60,000 nt of DNA, from assembly GCA_914767715.1 (NCBI GenBank), contig OU612075.1, positions 13,952,001 through 14,012,000 on the forward strand. Reading direction: 5' to 3'. Both the position numbers and the translations under genes were made by a program. Below are positions 37,101 through 60,000 of this stretch, one piece after another; position 1 is the first letter of the stretch, and the number at the start of each line of letters is the position of its first letter. The notes under the pieces are model-generated. The model had not been told where the DNA came from. It worked only from the letters and a program-made list of their open reading frames with translations, and searched no databases. The DNA comes from Membranipora membranacea. Taxonomy: Eukaryota > Bryozoa > Gymnolaemata > Cheilostomatida > Membraniporidae.

Positions 37101-39025
37101 TCCAGGGCAGTCAAACAAATCAAATATTGAAATGCAGAAAAGTATAAAAAGACAATACAATTTGTCAATAATAACTGTGATACAATGTCATGATACATGT
37201 TTATCCTTTGGACAGGCACTTTTTCAACCATTGGGTTCGAGATAAAACAGAAACTCCTGTCATTCAATCTATAGATGGCCTCAAGATGGTATCAATAAAA
37301 TTATTATTATTAATTCTCATCGTTATCTCATGTGACAGAAGCTGGAGGTGGGGTGGTTTTAATAAGTCTGTCAAACCCTGGCAGGAGTCTGCATAAATCT
37401 GATCGGGATACGATGGCTGTTGGGGCAAGATTTTTTCACGAGCCAAATGGTTTTATTTAATAAAAATTAGACAAAACTCCAACAATATTTTATCATTGAT
37501 GTAGAATTTGTGTAATTAATGGCTATACTACTTCTTGTTTGTACAAATGTTGCTGATTATTTCTAACAGAGGAGTTGTTAGTTAAAATTAATAAAACAAA
37601 TTCTATCTTCCTTGTCAGGTTGCAGGAAGGCCTACACGAAAAGCTCTCACTTAAAAGCTCACCAAAGAATACATACAGGTAAGCCTTACGTTTAGTTACT
37701 CACAGTCTAGTCACTCACAGTTTAGTCAACAAATTTCTACTCGAATAAGCCGTCAGGTCATGTCAACAAGTCATATGACCTGCAGGGGAACTTTATCTCA
37801 GCAAGTCGTGCGCTTCTATTTGTGATTTTTCACAACATGTAATGTAATGGAAAACATTGATGGATATAAATATAAAATACGTGAATTGGAGGTGATGGGC
37901 CAAGTAACCCAAGAATGGGAACAAGGCATGTGTAAAATGCATCATGGGTAATTTGCAGTACGCTAACCCGTAAACCTTAGTAAATTATGTGATCAGCCAG
38001 CGTAAAACAAAAGTCTGAACACAGACAAAACTTCTTCCAATGCATTATGATAATAATTATGATGCTAAAAGGTGGTATATCTGCTATTATAAAAGTAATG
38101 ACTCGTTACTGAAGCATACTTCTATTTTTACACCTAGCTTTTCCCAACAATCTAAGACTTAGTGCCAAGACAAACATGTGATAGCAATATTTGGCGCGCA
38201 ACAAAATAGCTGTTTTAATAACCAAAAATTTTGCCAACCATTAGGGGAAGACCCGGACCAATGAGGAAGTACGAGTGAGATAATAGCATTAATAGGAACA
38301 ACATCCGTGATGCAATGACTTTGCTTCACTTTCTACAGCCAAAAACAATTTTGTAAATGGCTGAATTTTTTTGGAAATGACGAGTAAAACACTCATGGAC
38401 TGTCTTTTTACGACTTCTTAGGCCCATATACCCTCAATTGACCTCCCTACAATGAAAACTAATGCTGACCAAGTGCTTGGAGGTCAGTTGGCTCTGGATT
38501 AAAGTTGGACTAAGGGTCCAAATTAAAGGATTGGGATTTGGGAACAAAATGCCTCAACAAGGACTACATTAATATTAGATGCCCAGTATGGGTTAGGTTC
38601 AGTTTTATGCCCAGGTTTTTGGTTAATTAAAAGTATGGTGCAGAATCTATGAAAAAGTAATTCATATTAAATTTCCAAACATGCAATATAAGATTTACTT
38701 ATTTGTTTTAGGTGAGAAGCCGTACAGGTGCACTGTGTGGGACTGTCAGTGGAGGTTTGCTCGAAGTGATGAACTCACCCGCCACATAAGGAAACACACT
38801 GGTGATAAGCCTTTCTGCTGTAAAGTATGCGACAGAAAGTTCGCTAGAAGTGACCATCTGGCCTTACACATGAAACGTCATGAGCCAAAATCATCGAGAG
38901 GTCAAGGTCAGGACAAGGACAAATCCTCGGAGGATAGAGAAGCGGACAGTGACTCCACGCCGTCAGCTTCTGTCTCCGCAGGCGATGTCAAGAAAGAAAT
39001 CAATAGTGAACAAGAAGACCTGTGA
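31180..39025 (+). CDS. KLF5-like: Kruppel-like transcription factor, KLF5-like, three C2H2 zinc fingers
   Basis: It is a nuclear DNA-binding factor for GC/CACCC boxes by family. Exons: 31180-31320, 34220-34861, 35209-35473, 37619-37678, 38712-39025 (473 aa; human KLF5 is about 457). Fingers: Cys346/Cys351/His364/His368, then Cys376/Cys381/His394/His398, then Cys406/Cys409/His422/His426, with linkers TGEKP and TGDKP. The contact helices [18 protein letters not shown] and ARSDHLALH are those of the KLF family. Just before finger 1 the stretch [14 protein letters not shown] closely matches KLF5, which supports that subgroup. The N-terminal half is Ser/Pro-rich, with an acidic LEDLEDLIG patch and two IKREP/MKREP motifs that fit the SUMO consensus. 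The ATG at 31180 is the first Met in a frame open from 31084; an upstream exon cannot be excluded. Exon 4 is only 60 nt and splits finger 1 from finger 2. Confidence 0.93.
32389..32476 (-). other. Candidate terminal exon of the same nested antisense gene
   Basis: After an acceptor GTCTATAG the minus strand reads [20 protein letters not shown] and NIYVYHLL, then TGA at 32389-32391. The heptad-like spacing of I, L and L suggests a short coiled coil. It needs an upstream exon ending in phase 2, whereas the candidate at 33320-33454 ends in phase 0, so at least one exon would be missing. Weak evidence. Confidence 0.2.
33320..33454 (-). other. Candidate first coding exon of a nested antisense gene in KLF intron 1
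   Basis: On the minus strand an ATG at 33454 opens 45 codons ([14 protein letters not shown], then [20 protein letters not shown] and [10 protein letters not shown]) ending at a good donor, CAG/GTATAT. The peptide has balanced, coiled-coil-like composition rather than AT-driven low complexity. A second exon-like piece lies further down at 32389-32476. I recognise no family and could not link the two pieces by phase, so a real gene is only possible. Confidence 0.3.
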
Positions 39026-39941
39026 TTCGCTGATAAAAGAGCCAGCTTCTGAACAACCAATCAGCAGTCTCACGATAATCTACTATAGTAATTCATACCT
39101 CCATCAGTTGATAGGCTATGTGAATTGTGTTTGTTTCAGCGACAATCAATTTCATCTCCGTATCTATGATAAAACATAGTTTGTAAATATAACTTTTAAT
39201 CCATATTTTTGTACAAAGAAATCTGTGTGATTGATATATTGAAAATGATTTTCATGCTATGGAATTAGTTAGTTAGATGAGATCTTTACCAACCAGTCAT
39301 CATTACCCAAAAAAATAATTCTTTTAGTTTCTGCTTTTTTAACATGATCACATTTCCATAACATTATATCATAACATCTATTCTATATTTCCTAAACACT
39401 AAGCTATGTTATATAAATATCAGCGGTATCCATAACTATTTTTGTACAGCTAAGATTTACCGAATAATTTTATATCTGCTGTTGAGTAGCCTTAATTACA
39501 TTAGGCATCATATTGAATTATTCTGATTGGTGGATGAAATTTTCTAAGCTATTTTTATTTTTTCATTGCTTTTTTTATTTTTGCAGATCTGAATGCGATG
39601 ATCAGAACATCGTGTCTGAAACATCTCATGATAAGTCCATATCAATCTCTGCAAAATAATGATCTTAGACTTTGTTAGCAATCAGTTTTATCTACTCTAT
39701 ATTATTAACTGCATTCGGCTTTGCTTGGTCTCTGGACAAACAAATCAAAGCAGTTTCTCATTATTACATGAGAGCAGAGATCTTTTATAGAATGCATGAC
39801 ATAACTTTTTTGTAACAGAAACACATATTTATATCATTTAACCCATGTAGTGGTAATGCTGGATTGGTAAAATAGAAACATCAACACCGCTAGATTGCTT
39901 GCACAGAATGAGTCTAAATTTTAAGAGTTTTTAGATCTCAT

Positions 39942-39947
39942 AATAAA
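39942..39947 (+). promoter_or_regulatory. Candidate poly(A) signal AATAAA for the KLF gene
   Basis: This AATAAA is about 920 nt past the KLF stop; another lies near 40014. A long AT-rich 3' UTR would fit a transcription-factor mRNA, but no direct evidence exists. Confidence 0.3.
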
Positions 39948-40795
39948 ACTTTTAAACAAAACTTTTTTGAGAATAATGACTCAGCTCAATATCTTATTAT
40001 CTTTCAAATATTATAATAAATTTATGATACTCATAATAAAACTGATCGAAGCGTTATGTAGAAATAAAGATTCAATTTGCTTATCAATTATGGAACTTGG
40101 CATGACTGGACTCCCAAGAAGAAATTTTAAACGTGGAGAAAAAAGATGGAAATGAAATAATACAAACTTCAACGCCTTTTTCTTTTAACTGTTGATGTTT
40201 ACCACAAACTGCTAAACTCCCAAGCACACTCTCAACTTTTAATTCTTCGCTCAACGCATTGATTTCAGTTATAAGTTTTATCATACAATTACAAGGTTCA
40301 TTAGGAAAGTTTCATAATGTGCTACAAGCGTCAGTGATTTACACAATCTTACCACTGATAACACGTGCTGAAGGATGTCAGCTTTGATGAAGGATGTCAG
40401 CTTTGAGCACGGCAGGTTTTTCAATGACACCAACCCCTGAGTGTGACAGATCGACAAGAGAGATGTTATGGAGGCAGGAATTGAGTTATAGTCCTGATAA
40501 GCCAACCTGTGGTCTGCAGACCACTAGACTTTCCCGTGGTGTTTCCTTTATTAATAAGCCCAATTTTTGTAGAAGTTGGAAGTTAACAAAACCTGTGTTA
40601 ATCTAACACTGCTTGTCCATTAACCGATCATAAATCTGACAACCAAAACTTAATTTTACTTCATCATTATAAATGCTTTAAGAATTATATTAGGGATTGT
40701 GGCCAGGCCTACAAATGTTGAAACAACTCCTACCTACATGCAGCTTTACAATTTTTATAGCTTAAGGCTTTCACTGGAAAACGTTCGAGCACGTT

Positions 40796-40844
40796 ACACG
40801 TGCATTTGCATGTGACATCAATATTCACATGGAAATGCACGTGA
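40796..40844. repeat. Inverted repeat ACACGTGCATTTGCATGTGA
   Basis: The 20-bp arm at 40796-40815 pairs with TCACATGGAAATGCACGTGA at 40825-40844 with two mismatches and a 9-bp loop. The same arm (TCACGTGCATTTCCATGTG) recurs at 41148-41166. Each arm carries an E-box, CACGTG. Confidence 0.8.
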
Positions 40845-42118
40845 GCTTTCAATGGTACCTTCAGTTCACACTTTATACCTATACTACACATCACACTTGA
40901 TGATCATCTCCTATTTCTCTTGAATTTAGAAACAACAAGCCAAGGTGAAAGCATGATGTGGTCATATTTCTTCACCGGATATTTATTTTCACGGCTTGCC
41001 ATACCAGAAAGGATTTTTATTAATTCAAAGAACCAGTTAGGTTTTAACAATTCCTATCAAGCATGGGAGTTAATTAACAAATGATGGCGAAAATTGCAAT
41101 CTGATTGAAAATTGCTGATGTCTGATATGAATGTATTATCGAAATGCTCACGTGCATTTCCATGTGCAAATTTGTCGAGGTGTTTTATAATGTGGCTCAG
41201 CTTCAACCTCCACCCTCCTCTTCGCCAGATCATGATTGAAGCGAAGCAATGCACCACAGGGAACGAGGGTTTTCAGCAAGTAATTGTTGGGAAATCAAAT
41301 GTTACTTCTCTTCATGCACCGAATGACAATTAGACAGTGAGTCACGTCACCTGGATTAGTTGTACAGAGTAAATATATCCTTGACTAGACTAGACTCTGT
41401 ATTGCCTGGCTGGTGAGATGTAAAGTGATAGGCCTAAGCTCAGAAATCTTTTTTTTTGTTACTTGTAAGGTCTTCTGTTAAGGAATGCCAATTCATGGGC
41501 AGCCCTTGCGTTCAACAGCATTTTCTTGAAATCATCAATATAATTGTAAAAATCCTTTCAATTGGTTATGATGCTTTAAGATGCGCCACAGCATTGTATT
41601 TGAGCAATATTTCACTGTTTTTTCTAGAGCAAAAAATCTTTAAGTAAAACATGTTGGTTTGTGGTATGGTAAGTCTGAGTGTGTTTTTCTGTCATTTTTA
41701 CAGCAGTGAAAAGCCACAGCATAGATATATTTATCATACTAGATAAAAGTAAGGGTTATGAAACTAGAAATCCCAGAGTGTTTCCTTAATAAATCAACGC
41801 GCCGAAGGTGTTGTAAGCTGATCCGGTCATTTAACTTTGGCTCAATCCTGAGAAGATATTTATTATGAAAACAATATATGTTCTATCTAATTTATCTAAT
41901 TCTTGAATTTTGAGTATTTTTTTATGCTTTTCAACACAAAATTATTTAGACACAGGTCTGATACCACATTCTAGCAGAGCTTTTATTGGCCGATCATAAT
42001 AAGATACAAAATAATGCCTTGCATTAATAGACTTATTTATTATTAAGCCTATGCTCGCACCTTTTTTTAAATAGCATCAATATTACCACACATATACGCG
42101 TGTGCAATTACATGACCT

Positions 42119-42150
42119 GTTACATGTGCATATATCTATGCACATGTAAC
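42119..42150. repeat. Perfect 14-bp palindrome GTTACATGTGCATA
   Basis: GTTACATGTGCATA at 42119-42132 is exactly inverted at 42137-42150 around TATC. It lies about 100 bp before the 12-mer array and shares the ACATGTGCAT word with it. Confidence 0.85.
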
Positions 42151-42256
42151 TGTACGTGAGTAAGGCGATGATACACTCAGATCAATTGTATAATTACTCA
42201 ATAAGTTGTATCGCAGTTCTTCTTTAGTAACATCAGACTTTACATGCATATGCATG

Positions 42257-42316
42257 TGCATTTACACGTGCATTTACACGTGCATTTACACGTGCATTTA
42301 CACGTGCATTTACACG
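42257..42316. repeat. Five exact tandem copies of TGCATTTACACG
   Basis: Five uninterrupted 12-bp copies; each junction between copies creates the palindrome CACGTG, so the array carries four regularly spaced E-boxes, with a fifth ACACGT half-site at its end. The unit matches the arm of the palindromes 1.4 kb upstream. Confidence 0.9.
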
Positions 42317-43510
42317 TTTGCACGTTATCATGCACATGGAAATGCGCATGAGCATGCTGCTGATAATACCCTCGGATCACACATTGGGCCTTACACCTCA
42401 CACCTCTTAGAAAACAAGTACAATATGGAATGACATTCCTATTGCTGTCGAAATGAAATTACTGACAAGAAATTTGATACAAGTATTGCGAATATTTCAA
42501 AATTAAAGCTTTTGACACTGCCCGTTTGCATCAACAATTACGTGTAAATAATCGTAATTATTAGCATTATTAGTCTAGGAACTTCATAATTGTTTATTGC
42601 TGAAAGCGCCTACTGGATTGGAGGGCAGCCTGAGAAAGCCAGTGGACCAAATACAAATTATCCAATTTCTAGCATCTAACACTTCTGTTGCTAGCTACGG
42701 AGTTTGTACCCAAGATAAACGTTTGGCTAAAAGCATCATTGTTAAGAAAATTAAAAAATATTTCTTGAATAAAAATAATGTTTCTAGTTATTATATAAAT
42801 TGTTAATTAATTTCGCTGGTTAATACACGTCCAAGATAATAAATCAATAAATGATTTATAGGCATTTATTGAAGGAGAGACACTCAATAAACCTGGTCGT
42901 GATAAAACCTGCTTGAGTTAATTTTGGACCCCTTAGCTAATAGCTCTATTATTGGCTAAAAAAAATTTTTAGTGCTTTTTCATTGCATGAATGCACGCCT
43001 AGTAAATAATGTGGTCCCTTGACAACAGCCGTCTATTGACAGGCAAATAAGCTTAATGAGAGCGGGCTTAATTTATTGCCAAGAAATGATATATATATAT
43101 ATACAGTATTTTATTTGGCAGACAATATCATCCTATCATAAAAATGTGATATAAGACAATATCATGATAAGTGCGTAATCAATGAATAACTTTTCGATTT
43201 AATCGTTACTGAAATTTTTGTATCTGATTGCATGGTTGCTAACGAATATTCATACATTAGACCTAAAATCAGTTTGGCAATCACAATTTTCCTTACTAGC
43301 AATGTATTAAAATTCAATTCCTTCCATTTTTACTTTCAAGTCAAGTTTCAGCACAAAAAGAATTCACAAAGCAGAAGAATTTTTTCACTGAATATGATAT
43401 AGTTTTTGCATTTGGTCTGTGTAAGATTGTAAGATAATGAAGTCTCTGATCTACCAATATGTTTTATCACTTAGTGAAAATAAGACATTCTTGAGAAATT
43501 CCTGAACAGG

Positions 43511-43920
43511 CCTAACATGCTGTTTAGACTGATGGAAACCAGATGTTGGCTGGTTTCAATGTTTCCATCGGTCTCAAAGACGAAGAAGAAAAATTGTCCT
43601 GCCACAGGATGGCTAAATTTTGATGAGAATAATGTTAATTACAAAATACCCCTTTGAATATCCCTTAGTATTGGAAAATGTGCCCTAGATACAACAAAGG
43701 TTCTCATAGGAACAAACTATTCACCACACTGATAATGACAGATTTTCTAAATTCAATTTAATAATAACCTAACATGCTGTGTAGATTTACATTATAGAGC
43801 CCAGATGTTAACTGGTGTCATTGTTTCCAGCGTATCAATGAGGAAACTTGTCATACCACAGGATGGTTAAATTTTGCTGAGAATAATGCTGATCACAAAA
43901 TCCCCCTGGAGATTTCCCTA
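43511..43920. repeat. Diverged tandem duplication, 257-bp period
   Basis: CCTAACATGCTGT starts at 43511 and 43768. In both copies it is followed by CCAGATGTT, then TTTCCA, CCACAGGATGG, TAAATTTTG and GAGAATAATG in the same order. The copies have drifted, so the event is not recent. Confidence 0.75.
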
Positions 43921-43982
43921 TTGTTGACAGCATTCAGTTTTGGCAACAAAACTTTTCTTTCTGCCTCTTCTCCTCAAGGGTA

Positions 43983-43992
43983 TACATATGTA

Positions 43993-44028
<36 letters not shown>

Positions 44029-44085
44029 ATATATATAATATATTATGTATATGTAATATATATAATATATATATATACACATTTA
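43983..44085. repeat. Compound TA/GTAATATATAA microsatellite
   Basis: Runs of TA dinucleotides are interrupted by repeated GTAATATATA units. It creates ORFs on both strands that are purely repeat-driven. Confidence 0.9.
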
Positions 44086-44261
44086 TCTTCAGTGATAAGA
44101 TATATGGATAAATTCCGTGGGACAAATAATTTTTGGGCAAGTCGAATTCACTTTAACTTCTCATCACGAAGAGTAGAACAATAAGCGTCTTTAGTGTGGG
44201 GCAAAACTTTTCTTCTAAAATGCTGTAACATAATTGCACCAGAGATATTCGTAACACTTAT

Positions 44262-44267
44262 TTTATT
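44262..44267 (-). promoter_or_regulatory. Candidate poly(A) signal AATAAA for U2SURP
   Basis: TTTATT on the plus strand lies about 435 nt past the U2SURP stop codon at 44702. It is the most plausible hexamer noticed there, with no further support. Confidence 0.25.
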
Positions 44268-44701
44268 GTTGAAGGCAGTACTTTACAGAATAGTTTCTAT
44301 CAGAACATCAGTCATGAAGAAGATTTAGTCTATGTACAAGTGATGACAAAAACCATGTTCATTTCATATAACTAAACCAGGTAAGACTTTTTAGCAAGCC
44401 TTTGATGAGACAGAAGTGACTGATACAGTTATTCAATACCAAGGCAGCCATCTAAGGTTTGTCCAGTAGACAGACAGGTTTAAGAAAATCTGTGAGCTGA
44501 GATGCTAATGTTAAGACAGAGTGACCCCAAAGCACGGAACCAGACTCAATTAGTAACCATCAAGCCTGTCAGCCACACTATTTTGCCATTGTGCTAATGT
44601 TTTGTCTGTCACAGGCTTGTACAATTTAATCCGTAACTGACGTAAAAAGAATTTATATTTACACATAGAATAGGAGATGTTTAACAGCAGAACTCTGGCT
44701 G

Positions 44702-57674
<12,973 letters not shown>

Positions 57675-57710
57675 CTTTGATCAGCTTTAGCCTTCTTTTA
57701 TGTACAACAG
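57675..57710 (-). other. U2SURP 5' UTR segment after a probable UTR intron
   Basis: On the minus strand CCTCTTTTTCAATTACAG ends at 57711, a strong acceptor. The 36 nt before the ATG contain an in-frame TAA. This implies a spliced 5' UTR whose upstream exon lies somewhere in 57.7-60 kb. I could not place that exon. Confidence 0.5.
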
Positions 57711-60000
57711 CTGTAATTGAAAAAGAGGAATAGATACAGTCTGGAGGGTGTTGGGGACAGAAACAATCCAACATGAAATTCTCAGACTAACAACTCATGA
57801 GACACCAATCGCTTCTTAATACTTATAATCATATAATCATAATGGTGCAAGGAAGAGCTGCTAGAACTAAAAGGGGTGATGCGTAGAGAACACTTGTTGT
57901 CTACTGGCGCAGATGAGATACAGATAGGTAGGGTAGTTAAAAGTAGCTCAGGGAGGGCTGCAAATTACTAGCAGCCAATATCGCAATCTGATCGCACACT
58001 CAGTGAGTGAGACCTACCAGGGTCGCGCTCACAAATCGCTCACTCATTGATGGAATGGAATTATATACATTATGAGTGAGCTATGTGATAGCGATAATTT
58101 GCTTTGGTTATGCATCACTCCTTTTTATTGAACTTACGACCCCTGCCCAAACAACTCAATGATGAACTGAATTGCAGATATAAATAACAACAATCCAATG
58201 AATATATATTTGATAATGATTTATGATACAGTAACAGTACATATTTAGTCACACGCCACGGCAAGCCTTCTCTCTGTATTTCATTCAATACCAGTAGTCA
58301 AAACCTCGACCACTGGGGCACACAACCACTGGACTAGCACAAACTTCAGAAGAAGGTCTGTGCATTTATATATCTAGTTTTAATTAATTGGATTTTTTTT
58401 AGTTACTAGTTGCTTCTAAGAGTTGGTTAGTAAGTAAGTTAAAATTAATATGCATTAAATTTGGCAGACCCTCCCTTTCCACACTGAATTCATATGTTTT
58501 GCACATTAAGCAGTCCATGACAAATTCACATTTACTTAAACAGTCCATCAACATTAAACTTACATGTCAGTCTGATCAAGTTTGAGATAATGAGGACATT
58601 TCCTTCATAGTTCATAGAAGAGTGTTTTTATTGTTATTCCAAAAGTAATTTCTTGTTCAATGGTGGTGGTTACTTTAAGTGTTATATGCAGAAATTAGCC
58701 AAAGTTTCTATAAACTTAGCACTGAAACAACAAAATTTCTGCAGATAATCACAAAGTGTGGAGTGATAACTCCCATAATCTAAGAGGAACACTATTCCAG
58801 AATGCTTTTCAAAATATGAGGCAGAAAATTAGTTTAAATTTAAAAGGATTTAATTTCTTTAGGGGGGAGGGGAGGTTATTTCAATAATTGGCCTATAGAA
58901 TTTCTTACACTGATTTCTAGTGTAACGGGGAGAACCATTGTATCTGGTGGTGACTTTTCGGGAAAATGAAAGTCACTTATAAGATAGCTAAATAATGTTC
59001 TTATATAGTGTCTATTCACGATATGAAATGTCTATTAATTATCAAAAGCCATAAATATTGTAACAGATGTGTATCAAATTGTGTATGTTGGTAACAATGT
59101 GCATTGGTAGAAAGTTTGGTACAATATGAAAGGCTCTTTTCTGTTAAATACAGATCGGGTCTGTGACATTTGACACTGATACAATGGACTAAAGAAAACC
59201 ATAAATAGACGGTTAGCCTTGGCAGGCTGTTGGGTGTGGGTGGGTGGGAGGGGGACACTCACCCATTCACCAGGCAAATAGTGTTTTGTACAGTGAGTAT
59301 TTCTCTCTGGCCTTTTATCCGAAACAGTCTGACAATGATCTCAGTGAAGCAAATGTTTTCAATTTCATGTTGATAAATTATTAGGTTAGTACCAGCTTAC
59401 GAACATAGCGAATATATCAACTCGCTATTAAATTCAGAACCATTTATTGACATCATATCACGATCTCATACATATCATACAAATGTTCACATATTGATCA
59501 AACAAATTATTCCTTTTGGTATTATGGTGAGCCCTACGCTGGATCAGTATGACCTGGAATAGAGACCTCACAGGGGTGTTGTGCTACAAGAATGAACCAC
59601 TCAATAGTGACGTGATACACGACTTTATGAAGCATAAATAAAGCCAACATTCGCTAGCAGAAAGAAAGTCTGGCCTGTCGTGCAAAGAATAGAAGATCGT
59701 TCTGACCTACTGAAATCAGAATACTGCAGTATTTCAGTTAGTAATATTCAGTATGGATGTATTGGTCTAATAATATAAACAGACAAGGCAGATGTGAATC
59801 AATCATTGAGATATGAATTTCTATTTCCATGGTTAATTCACAGCTGCCTTGTCATATAGCAACAAAAAGCAACGGCAACAAAACAAGGAGAAGACACCTG
59901 CAGTGCTATCGTCAAGTCTACTACAGAGAAGAAGATATGAGGATATCTGCTTTTTGACAAACATATCTCAATGCTCCAGCCATAAGGGAGTCAAGGTTAT
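57711..60000. other. Region upstream of U2SURP
   Basis: It contains the dispersed element at 57965-58140 and probably an unplaced U2SURP 5' UTR exon and promoter. ORFs of 67-80 codons at 59016-59277 have no recognisable content. I see no gene in 58150-60000. Confidence 0.5.
57965..58140. repeat. Second copy of the CACTCAGTGAGTGAG element
   Basis: It shares with 29700-29930, in order: GCAATCTGATCGC, CACTCAGTGAGTGAG, ACCTNNNAGGG, AATCGCTCACTCA, ATATACAT, TGAGTGAGC, ATGTGATAG, GATAA, TTGCTTT and ATGCATC. The terminal GTCTTTCAATTAGAAA of the other copy is poorly kept here. The shared order marks the same repeat family. Confidence 0.75.

Larger units (their letters stand above)
39026..44701. other. 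Intergenic region between convergent KLF and U2SURP genes
   Basis: This should contain both 3' UTRs. It holds CACGTG/ACATGT palindromes at 40796-40844, 41148-41166 and 42119-42150, a five-copy 12-mer (42257-42316), a 257-bp-period duplication (43511-43920) and TA microsatellites (43089-43103, 43983-44085). ORFs up to 87 codons occur but none has splice context or family resemblance. Between 42400 and 43080 I see nothing identifiable. Confidence 0.6.

Noticed and set aside
42206-42433. 75-codon ORF with repeated Cys-Ile-Tyr-Thr
   Set aside because: It is the translation of the five-copy 12-bp repeat and carries no sign of selection as protein.

Overview
This window is animal nuclear DNA. It is AT-rich, with four multi-exon protein-coding genes split by GT-AG introns and interspersed repeats between and inside them. 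An SH2/inositol-5-phosphatase (SHIP) gene and a Kruppel-like factor point to a metazoan. High intron density, introns of about 0.1-3 kb and protein lengths close to the human ones suggest an invertebrate with a conservative gene structure. I cannot name the phylum. No bacterial, organellar or viral gene was seen.

Layout: (1) 60-15789, + strand: a SHIP-type phosphatidylinositol 5-phosphatase (SH2, PH-related/linker, catalytic domain, C2-like, tyrosine/proline-rich tail, SAM), 29 exons, about 1253 aa in my model. (2) 15.8-19.2 kb: intergenic, with two opposed tandem arrays of tRNA-like (SINE-type) units. (3) 28558-19206, - strand: mitochondrial-type cysteinyl-tRNA synthetase (CARS2), 13 exons, 562 aa. 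(4) 28.6-31.2 kb: divergent intergenic region with a broken LINE reverse-transcriptase tail, a terminal-inverted-repeat element and a complex foldback element. (5) 31180-39025, + strand: a KLF5-like zinc-finger transcription factor, 5 exons, 473 aa. (6) 39.0-44.7 kb: convergent intergenic region with E-box-rich palindromes, a CACGTG-forming 12-bp repeat and a 257-bp tandem duplication. (7) 57674-44702, - strand: U2SURP/SR140, a U2 snRNP-associated splicing factor (RRM, SURP, CID-like, DxDGxP repeats, RS tail), 19 exons, 919 aa. (8) 57.7-60 kb: upstream DNA with a second copy of a dispersed element.

Orientations are SHIP-> <-CARS2, then KLF-> <-U2SURP. CARS2 and KLF are divergent and could share upstream DNA. 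The four genes act in separate pathways (phosphoinositide signalling, mitochondrial translation, transcription, pre-mRNA splicing); nothing suggests a functional cluster. All exon models were read by eye from splice sites, reading phase and family similarity. Phases close without a frameshift in CARS2, KLF and U2SURP. In SHIP only the short exons at 13970-14899 are uncertain.

The least expected items are the YxxP tyrosine series in the SHIP tail, the opposed tRNA-like arrays, the foldback element, and unassigned exon-like ORFs inside a CARS2 intron and antisense inside KLF intron 1. I found no evidence of a wholly new multi-gene system.
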